A DNA stretch of 64,000 nucleotides from Sphingobacterium cavernae (lineage in GTDB: Bacteria > Bacteroidota > Bacteroidia > Sphingobacteriales > Sphingobacteriaceae), in assembly GCF_008520265.1 (NCBI RefSeq), contig NZ_VIQM01000040.1, forward strand, positions 186,001-250,000, in the 5' to 3' direction. The position numbers and the translations under genes are program-made. Under the pieces are notes generated by a model. The model did not search any database and was not told the DNA's origin. It worked only from the letters and a program-made list of their open reading frames with translations. This document shows positions 34,905 to 43,391 of the stretch, one piece after another (position 1 is the first letter of the stretch; each line of letters begins with the position of its first letter).

Positions 34905-36069
34905 GTGATTTTTCTTTTGTTCCGTCGTAAAGTTCGTATTGTAATAATCTGCAGTCTAATTTACCATTAAAAAATTCAAATCTCCTAGAAGCTTTTAAAC
35001 CAATTTTCTTTGCAAGGTCTGGATTGCCTGTAAATACGTAGCCACGGTAATTTTTGCATTCTTGTTTCATAAAATCACCGACACGTTTGTACGTAAGTTC
35101 AAGTTTGCTGTGCGTTCCCAAACGTTCACCATATTCAGGGTTGAACATGATAACCCCTGGTTCTTCGGGAACTGTAGTCTCTGCAAAATCACATACTTCA
35201 AATTGAATTAAATGCTCTACACCAGCAGTTTGCGCATTCATCTTTGCAATCTCTACGGCCTGCTCCGAAAGGTCAGAAGCTATGATTTGAGGAATATTGT
35301 GTTTATTCGCCTTATCTTTTATCAATCTTCTTTCTTCAAAAAAGACTTCCTCATTATAACCAATGATATGCATGAATGCATAATTCATACGTTGCAATCC
35401 TGGCATTCTGTTTTGTGCAATCAATGCCGCTTCGATAGCCAATGTACCCGAACCACACATCGGATTGATAAATGGTGATTTGCCATCCCATTTTGTCGCC
35501 ATGATAGTCGAAGTCGCTAATGCTTCCAGCATAGGTGCTTTTCCAGGATGTTTACGGTAGCCATGTTTAGCCAATGTTTCGCCCGAAGTATCCAAGAAAA
35601 TCTCCGCACGATCTTCCATCCAGTGCAAATGAATCACAGTTTTGTGCGCGTCTGGACCTGTATCTGGACGAACACCTTTCTTGTCTTTTATTCTGTCTAC
35701 AATCGCATCTTTCACTTTTACATTGGCAAATAATGGGGTAGTGATTGTATCGTTGTGTACATTAGATGTAACCGTGAAATAACCATCAAATGGGATAAGC
35801 GCTTCCCATTCGATTTTCACTAATGCATCGTATAATTCTTTTGGATCGTTCGCGCGGAATGCACTGATTTCATATAATACCTGACTTGCGGTACGCAGAT
35901 TAAGATTCAAACGAATACAGTCATTGATAGAAGCATGAAGTTCTACTCCTGTATTGAATGCTCTTTTTATTTCGAATCCTAATTCTTTAATTTCTTCTTG
36001 AAGGAATGGTGATAATCTCTTGTTACAAGTTATAATCACTTTGCTTGCTGTGTTGAAAACTTCTTTCAT
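34888..36069 (-). CDS. THUMP-domain class I SAM-dependent RNA methyltransferase (RlmL-like)
   Basis: The 393-residue protein begins with a ferredoxin-like/THUMP region (about 1-160, VIITCNKRLSPFLQEEIKEL). The UPF0020 methyltransferase domain follows with INPMCGSGTLAIEAALIAQN (SAM-binding) and IIASDLSEQAVEIAKMNAQ. The catalytic motif reads FNPEYGERLG, where the common form is NPPY. The family makes N2-methylguanosine in 23S rRNA; this is the short version without the RlmK half. There is no upstream in-frame ATG, and a -7 box ends seven bases before the start, so the transcript may be nearly leaderless. Confidence 0.88.
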   Translation of the reverse strand: MKEVFNTASKVIITCNKRLSPFLQEEIKELGFEIKRAFNTGVELHASINDCIRLNLNLRTASQVLYEISAFRANDPKELYDALVKIEWEALIPFDGYFTVTSNVHNDTITTPLFANVKVKDAIVDRIKDKKGVRPDTGPDAHKTVIHLHWMEDRAEIFLDTSGETLAKHGYRKHPGKAPMLEALATSTIMATKWDGKSPFINPMCGSGTLAIEAALIAQNRMPGLQRMNYAFMHIIGYNEEVFFEERRLIKDKANKHNIPQIIASDLSEQAVEIAKMNAQTAGVEHLIQFEVCDFAETTVPEEPGVIMFNPEYGERLGTHSKLELTYKRVGDFMKQECKNYRGYVFTGNPDLAKKIGLKASRRFEFFNGKLDCRLLQYELYDGTKEKSHATNN

Positions 36070-36076
36070 ATTTGTG

Positions 36077-36084
36077 CAAAGTTA
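36077..36084 (-). promoter_or_regulatory. -7 box abutting the RNA methyltransferase start
   Basis: Minus-strand TAACTTTG matches TAnnTTTG and ends 7 nt before the ATG at 36069. It predicts a leader of only a few bases. Confidence 0.45.
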
Positions 36085-36138
36085 ATTAATCTTGAACGCA
36101 AAAATTGTGTAATTTTACGGTTTAATACAATTAATGAT

Positions 36139-36513
36139 ATGGAAATCAGAGGAAAAGTTCACGAAGTAGGTGCTGTACAACAGGTTACTGAGTCTTTTAA
36201 AAAGAGAGATATGATTGTTGCATACGCTGAAAACCCACAATTTGTGGAATATATTCGTTTTGAAGCGACGCAAGATAGAGTTAATATTTTTGATAATTTA
36301 GCTGTTGGCGAAGAGGTTGAAGTTTCTTTCAATTTACGTGGCCGTCCATGGACAAATGCGCAAGGTGTTACAACTTATTTCAATTCTTTGGTAGCTTGGA
36401 GAGTAACAAAATTAGCTAATACAGCTTCTGCTTCTGCTCCTTCATACAATGATATGCCAGCTCCAGTAGATATTTCATCATCAGGTGCTGATGACGATGA
36501 TTTACCATTCTAG
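36139..36513 (+). CDS. DUF3127 protein with SSB-like acidic C-terminal tail
   Basis: The 124-residue protein has an OB-fold-like DUF3127 core (about 1-95) with MEIRGKVHEVGAVQQVTESF, FKKRDMIVAY and VEVSFNLRGRPWTNAQG. A Ser/Ala/Pro-rich linker follows, and the protein ends in DDDDLPF. That tip matches the DDDLPF-type protein-recruitment tail of bacterial single-stranded DNA-binding protein. The family is largely confined to Bacteroidota; ssDNA binding is suspected from the fold and tail, not shown. It is divergent from the rRNA methyltransferase gene and closed by a perfect-palindrome terminator. Confidence 0.88.
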   Translation: MEIRGKVHEVGAVQQVTESFKKRDMIVAYAENPQFVEYIRFEATQDRVNIFDNLAVGEEVEVSFNLRGRPWTNAQGVTTYFNSLVAWRVTKLANTASASAPSYNDMPAPVDISSSGADDDDLPF

Positions 36514-36541
36514 TAAATAAAAACCGTATATAATATAGTGG

Positions 36542-36570
36542 AAGCTATCTCGATCGAGATAGCTTTTTTT
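36542..36570 (+). terminator. Terminator after the DUF3127 gene
   Basis: The 24-base perfect palindrome 36542-36565 (half-site AAGCTATCTCGA) is followed by TTTTT. It also precedes the stop of the convergent acyltransferase gene. Confidence 0.85.
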
Positions 36571-36575
36571 GCTTT

Positions 36576-37589
36576 TTACCCACTCACATATTTCCCATAA
36601 GGAATTTTCCTCAAGACATAAATTATTCCAATAGAACTTAGTATTGTTAATAGTGTCGCTATTGGAATCACCCAAACTGTACTCATATATTTGGAGATAA
36701 AAGGATGAATATAATTCAGGGGTAGTATATGAACCAAATAAATCCCAAAACTATGTTTATCGACAATCTGAATCCATTTGGGAAGTTTGGCGTCTTGTGG
36801 TATTATCTTTTTGAAGAAAATAAACAAAAAGCCAGCTGCGAGAGCCGTATTTGGAAAAACATAATGATACCAATGGGGATTGTATTTATTTGCGGATAAA
36901 CTCCATGTGTACGTCATGTAAGCTGTGAACATGGAAATCGAAATATATCCTATTACAGGAATCCATTTGTTCCAATTGAATGATTTTATGGACAAATAAT
37001 AGCCCAATACCAAGTAACCTAAGTAGCCCGAAAAGAATGTAAGGTCAAATTTCGGAACTACAGGAAAATAAAATTTGTTCATTACGATCATCGAAATAAA
37101 CCATAATACTAGAAATATCTCTAGTTCTCGTATACTCACCTGATTTATTATTTTGCGTAAGTAAGGAATAGCTAAATACAATCCAATAATCATATATAAA
37201 TACCACAAATGTGCATTTGCGCCATGTAAAATTTTATCTTGTGCAATAGCGATGATTTTTTCTGACGACAATAGCGAGAATTTGGTATATCGATAGAAAT
37301 AATAAATCAGATATATAATGGTCCAAAAAGCAAATGGATAAAACAATTTTGGTATCCTTTTCATATAGAAAAGTAATGTCTCTTCGTCCTTGTGTAATAA
37401 TAATGCACCAGACAACATGACAAATATAGGAACAGAACATCGGGTAGCCGAATTAATCCAATTGGCGTAATTCCAATCAAAGCTATCGGCATCAAAGCGA
37501 TTCAAAAAACCAGTGCTGGCATGAATCAATATGACAAACACTGTCGCTATGACACGTAAGTAGCTGATATAGTTGTTTTTTGTAGCCAT
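36576..37589 (-). CDS. Acyltransferase-3 family integral membrane protein
   Basis: The 337-residue protein has about ten membrane segments. The opening YISYLRVIATVFVILIHAST carries the conserved Arg and His of the Acyl_transf_3 family. The conserved pairs FWTIIYLIYYFYR and AHLWYLYMIIGLYLAIPYLR follow, and late His-containing SFGIYLVHILPL. Such proteins O-acetylate surface polysaccharides or related glycans. No polysaccharide operon is adjacent, so the acceptor is unknown. It is convergent with the DUF3127 gene and divergent from the XpaC-like gene. Confidence 0.87.
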   Translation of the reverse strand: MATKNNYISYLRVIATVFVILIHASTGFLNRFDADSFDWNYANWINSATRCSVPIFVMLSGALLLHKDEETLLFYMKRIPKLFYPFAFWTIIYLIYYFYRYTKFSLLSSEKIIAIAQDKILHGANAHLWYLYMIIGLYLAIPYLRKIINQVSIRELEIFLVLWFISMIVMNKFYFPVVPKFDLTFFSGYLGYLVLGYYLSIKSFNWNKWIPVIGYISISMFTAYMTYTWSLSANKYNPHWYHYVFPNTALAAGFLFIFFKKIIPQDAKLPKWIQIVDKHSFGIYLVHILPLNYIHPFISKYMSTVWVIPIATLLTILSSIGIIYVLRKIPYGKYVSG

Positions 37590-37710
37590 TATGTAAAAAT
37601 ATTGATTATTGGAGTAGGAATTGAACGTTTTCTGTCTATATGGTGGAATTTATTTCCGCAGAAAGCTTGAAAATTGAGTATATTAGAAGTGATTATATTA
37701 ATTGATAAAA

Positions 37711-38487
37711 ATGGGTTTTGCGACAAAGAAAACTAAAAGATGGGAATTTGGACAACTGAAATGGACTTTTTTGTCTATTTTATTTTTTGTTCCGCCGATA
37801 CATCCTTTGGTGATGATGTCGCAAGCTTCCAAAAGTAAAGTGCGTTCTTGGTATGCGTTAGCGTGGGTATTATTAGCTATTCAACTTGGCTTATTCTATT
37901 CATTTTATTATTTCGCGGGTGCCATGTCTTCGGGCATGTTGGCAACTATTGTTGGATACATAAGTTCGTATATCGTAGGTAATGGGCTCTTATTAGGGCA
38001 ATCCAAAGATTATTTGCAGCGTATAGAACTTTCGGAAGTCAGACAATTGACTTGGGTCAATAACATTGCGCATCAGCGTCGATTGGAATTGGCGCAAGCC
38101 GAAGTGGAAACGCCACAATCATTCGTTACTAAGTTGATGTTTTTCCAAAAGTCCATTCTGAATAGAACGTTGCAAGCGCACACAGAAAAGATTATACGCA
38201 TGTTTCATTTGCTGGAACAACGTGATATTATGGAAGCTGAAAAATTTTTGGTAAGACATGGCACCGTGGTCAATGTATTGCGTGAATATTACGATTTAGA
38301 ACAAACAAAATTGAATAATGCCATCACCTTAGAATCTAAAAATAAGTTGGAATCGGTGTTGGTACAAGCTTCTTCTGCTATCGAGCAGGATGTGACAAAT
38401 TTGATTAAATACCGTTTGTTGGATGTATCTGCGGAGTCGGATGTGTACATTCAAACGCTTAAAAATAAAAAACTACTTAATGACTAA
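37711..38487 (+). CDS. Membrane protein paired with TelA (XpaC-like position), hypothetical
   Basis: The protein has 258 residues from ATG 37711; an in-frame TTG at 37702 is less likely. Two to three hydrophobic segments lie in the first 100 residues (WTFLSILFFVPPIHPLVMM, YALAWVLLAIQLGLFYSF, LATIVGYISSYIVG). About 150 charged residues follow, predicted to be coiled coil. It starts four codons' worth of spacing ahead of a TelA-family gene and ends 3 nt before it. In Firmicutes TelA is paired with XpaC, and this protein occupies that place although I see no clear sequence match. Likely a membrane partner of TelA. Confidence 0.6.
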   Translation: MGFATKKTKRWEFGQLKWTFLSILFFVPPIHPLVMMSQASKSKVRSWYALAWVLLAIQLGLFYSFYYFAGAMSSGMLATIVGYISSYIVGNGLLLGQSKDYLQRIELSEVRQLTWVNNIAHQRRLELAQAEVETPQSFVTKLMFFQKSILNRTLQAHTEKIIRMFHLLEQRDIMEAEKFLVRHGTVVNVLREYYDLEQTKLNNAITLESKNKLESVLVQASSAIEQDVTNLIKYRLLDVSAESDVYIQTLKNKKLLND

Positions 38488-38490
38488 AAT

Positions 38491-39594
38491 ATGAGTACAA
38501 TAGATTTGACAACTTACGACGATAATACACCGAATAATAACCAAGAAATTCAGGTTAACTTTTCGGAAGAAGATAAAGCGGTAATCAAACAATATAAGGA
38601 TAAAATAAACTTGCAATCGACTACGGATATCATTCAATTTGGTGTGGCGAGTCAGACGAAAGTAAGTAATTTTTCGAATGAAATCTTAAAGCAAGTTCGT
38701 ACAAAAGATATGGGCGGTGCAGAGGATATTTTGTTGAATCTACGTTCGGACATCAAATCTTTTGATGAAAATCTAAATAAAAAGCCGTTGATTCCTTTTT
38801 TTGATACACTAAAGAAAAAGGTGCAACGACTGCGTACTGAGTATGCTTCGGTAGAAAAAAATATTCATCAAATTGAACTGAAGTTGGAAGGACATTATAA
38901 AACCTTGTTGAAAGATGTCAATATTTTTGATAAGCTCTTCCAAGAAAATCAGAACTATTTTAAAGAGCTTTCTTTACATATTGCGGCAGGAGAGGAGAAA
39001 TTGCAAGAAGTACATGCGGTGACGTTGCCACAATTACGAAAAGCAGCGGAGGAATCGGGAGATCAACACAAAATCCAAGCGTACAAAGATATGGAGCAAC
39101 ATGTCGTACGTTTTGAGCGTAAGATTCATGATTTGAAGTTAACGCGTATGGTCGTTTTGCAAACTGCCCCACAGATTCGTATGATCCAAAGCAACAGTTC
39201 TTCATTAATGGAAAAAATCCAATCGAGTATTGTGAATACTTTACCGCTTTGGAAAAATCAAATGGTATTGACTTTGGGTATTGCGCATTCGCAACGTGCT
39301 TTAGAAGCACAGAAAGCGGTGACTGATGCAACAAATGAATTGTTACGTAAGAATTCTGAAATGCTCAAAGAATCTACAATCAATGTAGCACGTGAAACGG
39401 AACGTGGAATAGTTGATATCGAGACGATCAAAAAGGCGAATGTTGACATTATCAGCACAATCGAACAGGTATTACAAATTCAACGAGATGGTCGCGAAAA
39501 ACGTAAAGTCGTAGAGCAAGAATTATTACAATCCGAAAACGAATTAAAGCAGAATTTGCTGAAGTCTTCAGACGATTCGAAGTTAATAAACTAG
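38491..39594 (+). CDS. Toxic anion resistance protein, TelA family
   Basis: The 367-residue, almost wholly helical protein has TelA segments VNFSEEDKAVIKQYKDKINL near the start, IQFGVASQTKVSNFSNEIL, and PLIPFFDTLKKKVQRLRTEY. A later stretch runs LPLWKNQMVLTLGIAHSQRA and KAVTDATNELLRKNSEMLK. TelA was named for tellurite resistance, but its role is broader and unclear, often tied to envelope stress. The stop codon is one base from a small inverted-repeat element. It forms a two-gene operon with the preceding membrane protein. Confidence 0.88.
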   Translation: MSTIDLTTYDDNTPNNNQEIQVNFSEEDKAVIKQYKDKINLQSTTDIIQFGVASQTKVSNFSNEILKQVRTKDMGGAEDILLNLRSDIKSFDENLNKKPLIPFFDTLKKKVQRLRTEYASVEKNIHQIELKLEGHYKTLLKDVNIFDKLFQENQNYFKELSLHIAAGEEKLQEVHAVTLPQLRKAAEESGDQHKIQAYKDMEQHVVRFERKIHDLKLTRMVVLQTAPQIRMIQSNSSSLMEKIQSSIVNTLPLWKNQMVLTLGIAHSQRALEAQKAVTDATNELLRKNSEMLKESTINVARETERGIVDIETIKKANVDIISTIEQVLQIQRDGREKRKVVEQELLQSENELKQNLLKSSDDSKLIN

Positions 39595-39595
39595 T

Positions 39596-39756
39596 AGAGG
39601 CTGTCCAAAAAGTATAAAATGAAAAATTTAAAATATGATTTTAGCAAAAAGCTATTTTATTTGGTAATGAAAAATGCAAAAAATTAAATTTTGAAACACT
39701 AATTTAAGAAAGTGTAAATAAGTTAAGAGGCTGTCTAGCCTTTTTGGACAGCCTCT
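39596..39756. mobile_element. 161-bp MITE-like element with 17-bp perfect terminal inverted repeats
   Basis: AGAGGCTGTCCAAAAAG (39596-39612) is repeated exactly in inverse at 39740-39756. The right end also holds an extra AGAGGCTGTC copy (39726-39735), which folds with the terminal repeat into an 11-bp stem (39725-39735 with 39747-39757). The interior is AT-rich and non-coding. Ends that begin GAGGCTGTC are reminiscent of some insertion-sequence termini. No transposase and no convincing target duplication were seen. It begins one base after the TelA stop and may also end that transcript. Confidence 0.55.
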
Positions 39757-39768
39757 TGTTAATTATAT

Positions 39769-39805
39769 GCGTCATTTCGATGTTAGGAGTAGGAGAAATT
39801 CTATT
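39769..39805. repeat. Possible REP-like fragment
   Basis: The segment reads GCGTCATTTCGA then a short spacer and GGAGAAAT. This resembles the intergenic GTCATTTCGAnn...GAGAAAT repeats common in Sphingobacteriaceae genomes, as I recall them. It is a single copy in this window, so identity cannot be confirmed here. Confidence 0.35.
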
Positions 39806-39808
39806 ATT

Positions 39809-40759
39809 TTATTCCTCTATCAGGGAAATTTCATAAATATCAATTCTCTTGATACTTTCATCTTTTCCATCAGCTGTTATTTCTTTGTAAAGTTCAATAT
39901 AAGTAGCTACACCATAAACTGAATTATATTGATACGTATTATGGAAGTAAATGTCCATTTGCAGATCTTTAAAATCTTGTTCGTTAAAAGGTTTTTCTTT
40001 GTTTTCGTATTTTTTGAAAAAATCAAAAACTTTTTCCATGAAATTTCCTTCAACTGTCTTCTCTTGGATTATAGAGATAAAATCATTTTCTTGTTCGTAT
40101 TCATCACAATACAGTATTCCATTCATGGTGATAGGAGCGTTTAAAATTGGTGCAACAATTTCTTCTTCAAATGGAATAGTATCTTGAAGATTAAATGAAG
40201 CCCCAAGCGCATAATGTAATGCTTGTATATCTTGTGCATATGTAGTGATTAATGACTTCGGATCTATTGAACCTTGAAAATCTTCTAGAAATTTTTGGAT
40301 ATTGGTATCCGATTTTTTTTTAGAAAACATTTCAAATATTTGTTTCAAATCTGAGGCTATCTTGTCGGCAAGTTGTTCTTCATTTAAGATACGCTTAAAT
40401 GTTCCTAATTCATTTGTTTCGTAATCGAATTTGATAGTTGAAAGATCAATGAGTTTTTTTTGCATTTCGTCTGGCAATTCAATCAACTTTGGATTGGAAA
40501 ATACATCGGCAGTTCGATAATAACTGATGACATAATTAGAATCTGTAGAGTCTTTTACCGTAATCTTGAAGTTAAAGGCAGCTTCTGTAGTTTTGGGGTC
40601 TTTGGTACTACTAGAATCAATTCTTGTTTTAGTCACGGAATAATTTAACGTTTCTCCCTTTGATATATAAGAAATCAAATTAATAGTTTTGGTACTATCA
40701 CTTTGACCATAACAAACATTAATAAGAATTGTGGCAATAAGGAATAAAAGTCTTTTCAT
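39809..40759 (-). CDS. Secreted hypothetical protein
   Basis: The 316-residue protein has a signal peptide (MKRLLFLIATILINVCYGQ). It is rich in Lys, Asp and Glu and lacks cysteines in the mature part apart from one in GILYCDEYEQ. Predicted strands occupy the first half (NYSVTKTRI, FNFKITVKDST). A helical middle follows (KIASDLKQIFEMFSKK) and then more strands (MNGILYCDEYE). I do not recognise a family. It is bounded by the MITE-like element downstream and a terminator upstream, so it is probably monocistronic. Confidence 0.7.
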   Translation of the reverse strand: MKRLLFLIATILINVCYGQSDSTKTINLISYISKGETLNYSVTKTRIDSSSTKDPKTTEAAFNFKITVKDSTDSNYVISYYRTADVFSNPKLIELPDEMQKKLIDLSTIKFDYETNELGTFKRILNEEQLADKIASDLKQIFEMFSKKKSDTNIQKFLEDFQGSIDPKSLITTYAQDIQALHYALGASFNLQDTIPFEEEIVAPILNAPITMNGILYCDEYEQENDFISIIQEKTVEGNFMEKVFDFFKKYENKEKPFNEQDFKDLQMDIYFHNTYQYNSVYGVATYIELYKEITADGKDESIKRIDIYEISLIEE

Positions 40760-40781
40760 ATTGGGTTAAAAATTTAAACTA

Positions 40782-40807
40782 AAAATGCCAATATTATTTG
40801 GCATTTT
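40782..40807 (-). terminator. Terminator after the fumC-lipoprotein unit
   Basis: AAAATGCCAA (40782-40791) pairs with TTGGCATTTT (40798-40807) over a 6-nt loop. On the minus strand it is followed by T-rich sequence. It lies ten bases past the lipoprotein stop. Confidence 0.75.
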
Positions 40808-40817
40808 AATTTAAATT

Positions 40818-41351
40818 TTACATTTCCCAACGTTTTTTAGGGACGCAGGTAATATCTTGCGTTTTGCGGAGAGTAATAGGTTTGGACTCAAACTTATTTT
40901 GCAAGACGATGCTATCAGCAGCAATAGAAATAATTTTAAAGCGGGGCAAATACTGACCATTTTTGTAGCAGCCAGATATCTTTTGTTTGCCGTTTGCACG
41001 TGTATATACGCCTTCTACGACTAAACTGTCGCCACGTTGTACGTATACACCTTTAGCATATTCTTTCCAATTTCCATTCTGGAAACAAGAGTCAGGCATT
41101 GTTTTGGTTTTTGCATGGACATCCATTACTGCATAAATGGAATCACAACGAAAAGTGAATTCGTGAAGCGTATAATTCAACAATTGTTCCTTATTGTCAA
41201 CACTATCTTGTACCCATACACCTTGAAGATCTTTCACGCCTTCAGTCTGCATATCCGAATGACGGTAGCAGCTCGAAAAAGCGAAAAGCATACCCAGCAA
41301 AATTGATAGGTATGCTCTTGTTAAATTGTATTTTTTCGAAAGTTTAATCAC
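40818..41351 (-). CDS. Hypothetical lipoprotein downstream of fumC
   Basis: The protein has 177 residues if it starts at GTG 41351, six bases after the fumC stop; the open frame continues back into fumC, but no in-frame ATG lies between. That start gives a lipoprotein signal with basic residues, a hydrophobic stretch (AYLSILLGMLFAF) and the lipobox FSSC. An ATG within the hydrophobic core (GMLFAF) would be too short. The mature part is strand-rich (LQGVWVQDSVDNKEQLLNY, GDSLVVEGVYTR, RFKIISIAADSIVLQN), lipocalin-like in spacing. I cannot name it. Probably co-transcribed with fumC. Confidence 0.65.
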   Translation of the reverse strand: MIKLSKKYNLTRAYLSILLGMLFAFSSCYRHSDMQTEGVKDLQGVWVQDSVDNKEQLLNYTLHEFTFRCDSIYAVMDVHAKTKTMPDSCFQNGNWKEYAKGVYVQRGDSLVVEGVYTRANGKQKISGCYKNGQYLPRFKIISIAADSIVLQNKFESKPITLRKTQDITCVPKKRWEM

Positions 41352-41356
41352 TAAGC

Positions 41357-42754
41357 TTATTTTAAACTTCCAACCATTTCTTCTGGTTTCACCCATTCGT
41401 CAAACTCTTCAGCTGTCACATAGCCTAATGCAATAGCTGTTTCTTTCAACGTAGAGTTGTTTTTGTGTGCTGTTTGTGCAATTTCAGCAGCTTTGTAGTA
41501 TCCAATTTTAGTATTCAATGCTGTTACCAACATCAATGAATTGTCTACTAATTCTTTGATACGTGCATAATTAGGCTCGATACCTACAGCACAATGCTCT
41601 TCGAATGAAACACAAGCATCACCGATAAGACGAGCTGATTGTAAGAAATTAGCTGCCATTAATGGCTTGAAAACGTTCAATTCGTAATGACCTTGCGTAC
41701 CACCAATAGTGATAGCGACATCATTACCCATTACTTGCGCTGCTACCATTGTCAAAGCCTCACATTGCGTTGGGTTAACTTTACCGGGCATAATAGAAGA
41801 ACCTGGTTCGTTTTCAGGGATTAAAATCTCCCCAATACCCGAACGAGGGCCTGAAGCCAACATACGAATATCGTTCGCAATTTTATTCAATGAAACGGCC
41901 AATTGCTTTAATGCGCCGTGTGTTTCTACAATAGCGTCGTGTGCCGCTAAAGCTTCGAATTTATTAGGTGCAGTCACAAATGGATGACCCGTAAATTCTT
42001 CTATATATTTAGCTACTACGACATCATATCCAGCAGGTGTATTCAAACCAGTACCTACAGCAGTACCGCCCAAAGCAACTTCTGCTAAGTGAGCTAATGT
42101 GTTTTTAACCGCTTTGATGCCATAGTTTAATTGCGCTACATAACCTGAAAGTTCTTGACCTAAAGTCAATGGCGTAGCATCCATCAAGTGTGTACGACCG
42201 ATTTTCACCACGTTCATAAACTCTTGAGATTTACGTTGTAATGTATCACGTAATTTTTCTACACCAGGAATAGTGATTTCTACCACCGCTTTGTAAGCTG
42301 CGATGTGCATTCCCGTAGGGTACGTATCGTTTGAAGATTGTGATTTGTTTACATCATCATTCGCTTTCAATACAGGCTCGCCTTCACCGATTTTGCCACC
42401 AGCCAATACTTGCGCACGGTTAGCCACAACCTCGTTTACGTTCATGTTGGATTGTGTACCTGAACCCGTTTGCCAGATTACCAATGGGAATTGATCATCC
42501 AATTTACCAGCTAAAATTTCGTCACAAACTGCAGCAATAGCATCACGTTTTTCGATAGGTAATACGCCTAATTCGTGGTTTGCATACGCAGCAGCTTTTT
42601 TCAAATAAGCAAAACCCTCAATAATTTCTTTCGGCATAGAGCCTGAAGGTCCGATTTTAAAGTTATTACGTGAACGTTCAGTTTGTGCACCCCAGTATTT
42701 GTCTGCAGGTACTTGAACTTCACCCATTGTATCTTTTTCTATTCTGAATGACAT
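41357..42754 (-). CDS. fumC: Class II fumarate hydratase
   Basis: The 465-residue, cytoplasmic TCA-cycle enzyme interconverts fumarate and malate. The sequence has the N-terminal [19 protein letters not shown] and [13 protein letters not shown]. Substrate-site residues fall in [16 protein letters not shown], and the catalytic flexible loop is the superfamily signature [17 protein letters not shown]. Full-length and intact. Aspartase and argininosuccinate lyase are in the same superfamily, but [17 protein letters not shown]-type features fit FumC. A TAACTTTG box lies about 30 nt upstream. Confidence 0.95.
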   Translation of the reverse strand: MSFRIEKDTMGEVQVPADKYWGAQTERSRNNFKIGPSGSMPKEIIEGFAYLKKAAAYANHELGVLPIEKRDAIAAVCDEILAGKLDDQFPLVIWQTGSGTQSNMNVNEVVANRAQVLAGGKIGEGEPVLKANDDVNKSQSSNDTYPTGMHIAAYKAVVEITIPGVEKLRDTLQRKSQEFMNVVKIGRTHLMDATPLTLGQELSGYVAQLNYGIKAVKNTLAHLAEVALGGTAVGTGLNTPAGYDVVVAKYIEEFTGHPFVTAPNKFEALAAHDAIVETHGALKQLAVSLNKIANDIRMLASGPRSGIGEILIPENEPGSSIMPGKVNPTQCEALTMVAAQVMGNDVAITIGGTQGHYELNVFKPLMAANFLQSARLIGDACVSFEEHCAVGIEPNYARIKELVDNSLMLVTALNTKIGYYKAAEIAQTAHKNNSTLKETAIALGYVTAEEFDEWVKPEEMVGSLK

Positions 42755-42782
42755 GATAGTAAAGTTTTATTTTTTTGTGTCC

Positions 42783-42790
42783 CAAAGTTA
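42783..42790 (-). promoter_or_regulatory. Candidate -7 box for fumC
   Basis: Minus-strand TAACTTTG is an exact TAnnTTTG match. It predicts a leader of about 25 nt to ATG 42754. Confidence 0.5.
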
Positions 42791-42890
42791 CTGAATTATA
42801 TATAGAATAGAAACTTGCAGCTGCATATGAAAAACAACATTATTGTCAAAAAATAGTATATTTAATAATCTTTCACTCTAATTATATGTT

Positions 42891-43391
42891 ATGATGAATG
42901 TTCATAAGTTAACAGGTTTTATTTTATCAGTTTGTGCTTTTATTCTTATTTTTTCATGTGTAGGCGAACGTGGTTCTGATACGGATAATTCAGATTCAAT
43001 ATCCGCTACACTTGATACGACTCAAACAATAGATAACGATGTTTTTGGTACGCTTTGGACGTATGATGCGGAGGGAGATAGTATGGTCAAAAATGATATT
43101 CCAGATGATTTGACTGTTTATTTTGTGATGGATGTGCTCAATAAACGATATGAAAAGTTAGACTTAAGTCTCTCAAGAACTTCTGCTGATACAGTATATG
43201 TCAAGTTAGGTGATGTTTCTTATTTAGAACAATTGGGTTCGACAGGCAACTATGCTTTCATGGCTGAAGTTGTGTATTGTTTGACTGAAATTTCCACTGT
43301 TAATTTGGTAAAATTTGATTTTCCAGAATTGGATCATGCTTCACCAGGAATTTATAGAAGAGAAGACTTTGACAATAAAATCGTAGAATAA
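42891..43391 (+). CDS. Hypothetical lipoprotein
   Basis: The protein has 166 residues from ATG 42891 (a second ATG follows directly). The lipoprotein signal has hydrophobic FILSVCAFILIF and lipobox IFSC, then a Gly/Ser/Asp-rich linker. The mature domain (about 45-160) is strand-rich, with GTLWTYDAEGDSMVKND and VYFVMDVLNKRYEKLDLSLS. I do not recognise the family. It ends directly against the convergent gene at 43392 with no intervening terminator. Confidence 0.7.
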   Translation: MMNVHKLTGFILSVCAFILIFSCVGERGSDTDNSDSISATLDTTQTIDNDVFGTLWTYDAEGDSMVKNDIPDDLTVYFVMDVLNKRYEKLDLSLSRTSADTVYVKLGDVSYLEQLGSTGNYAFMAEVVYCLTEISTVNLVKFDFPELDHASPGIYRREDFDNKIVE

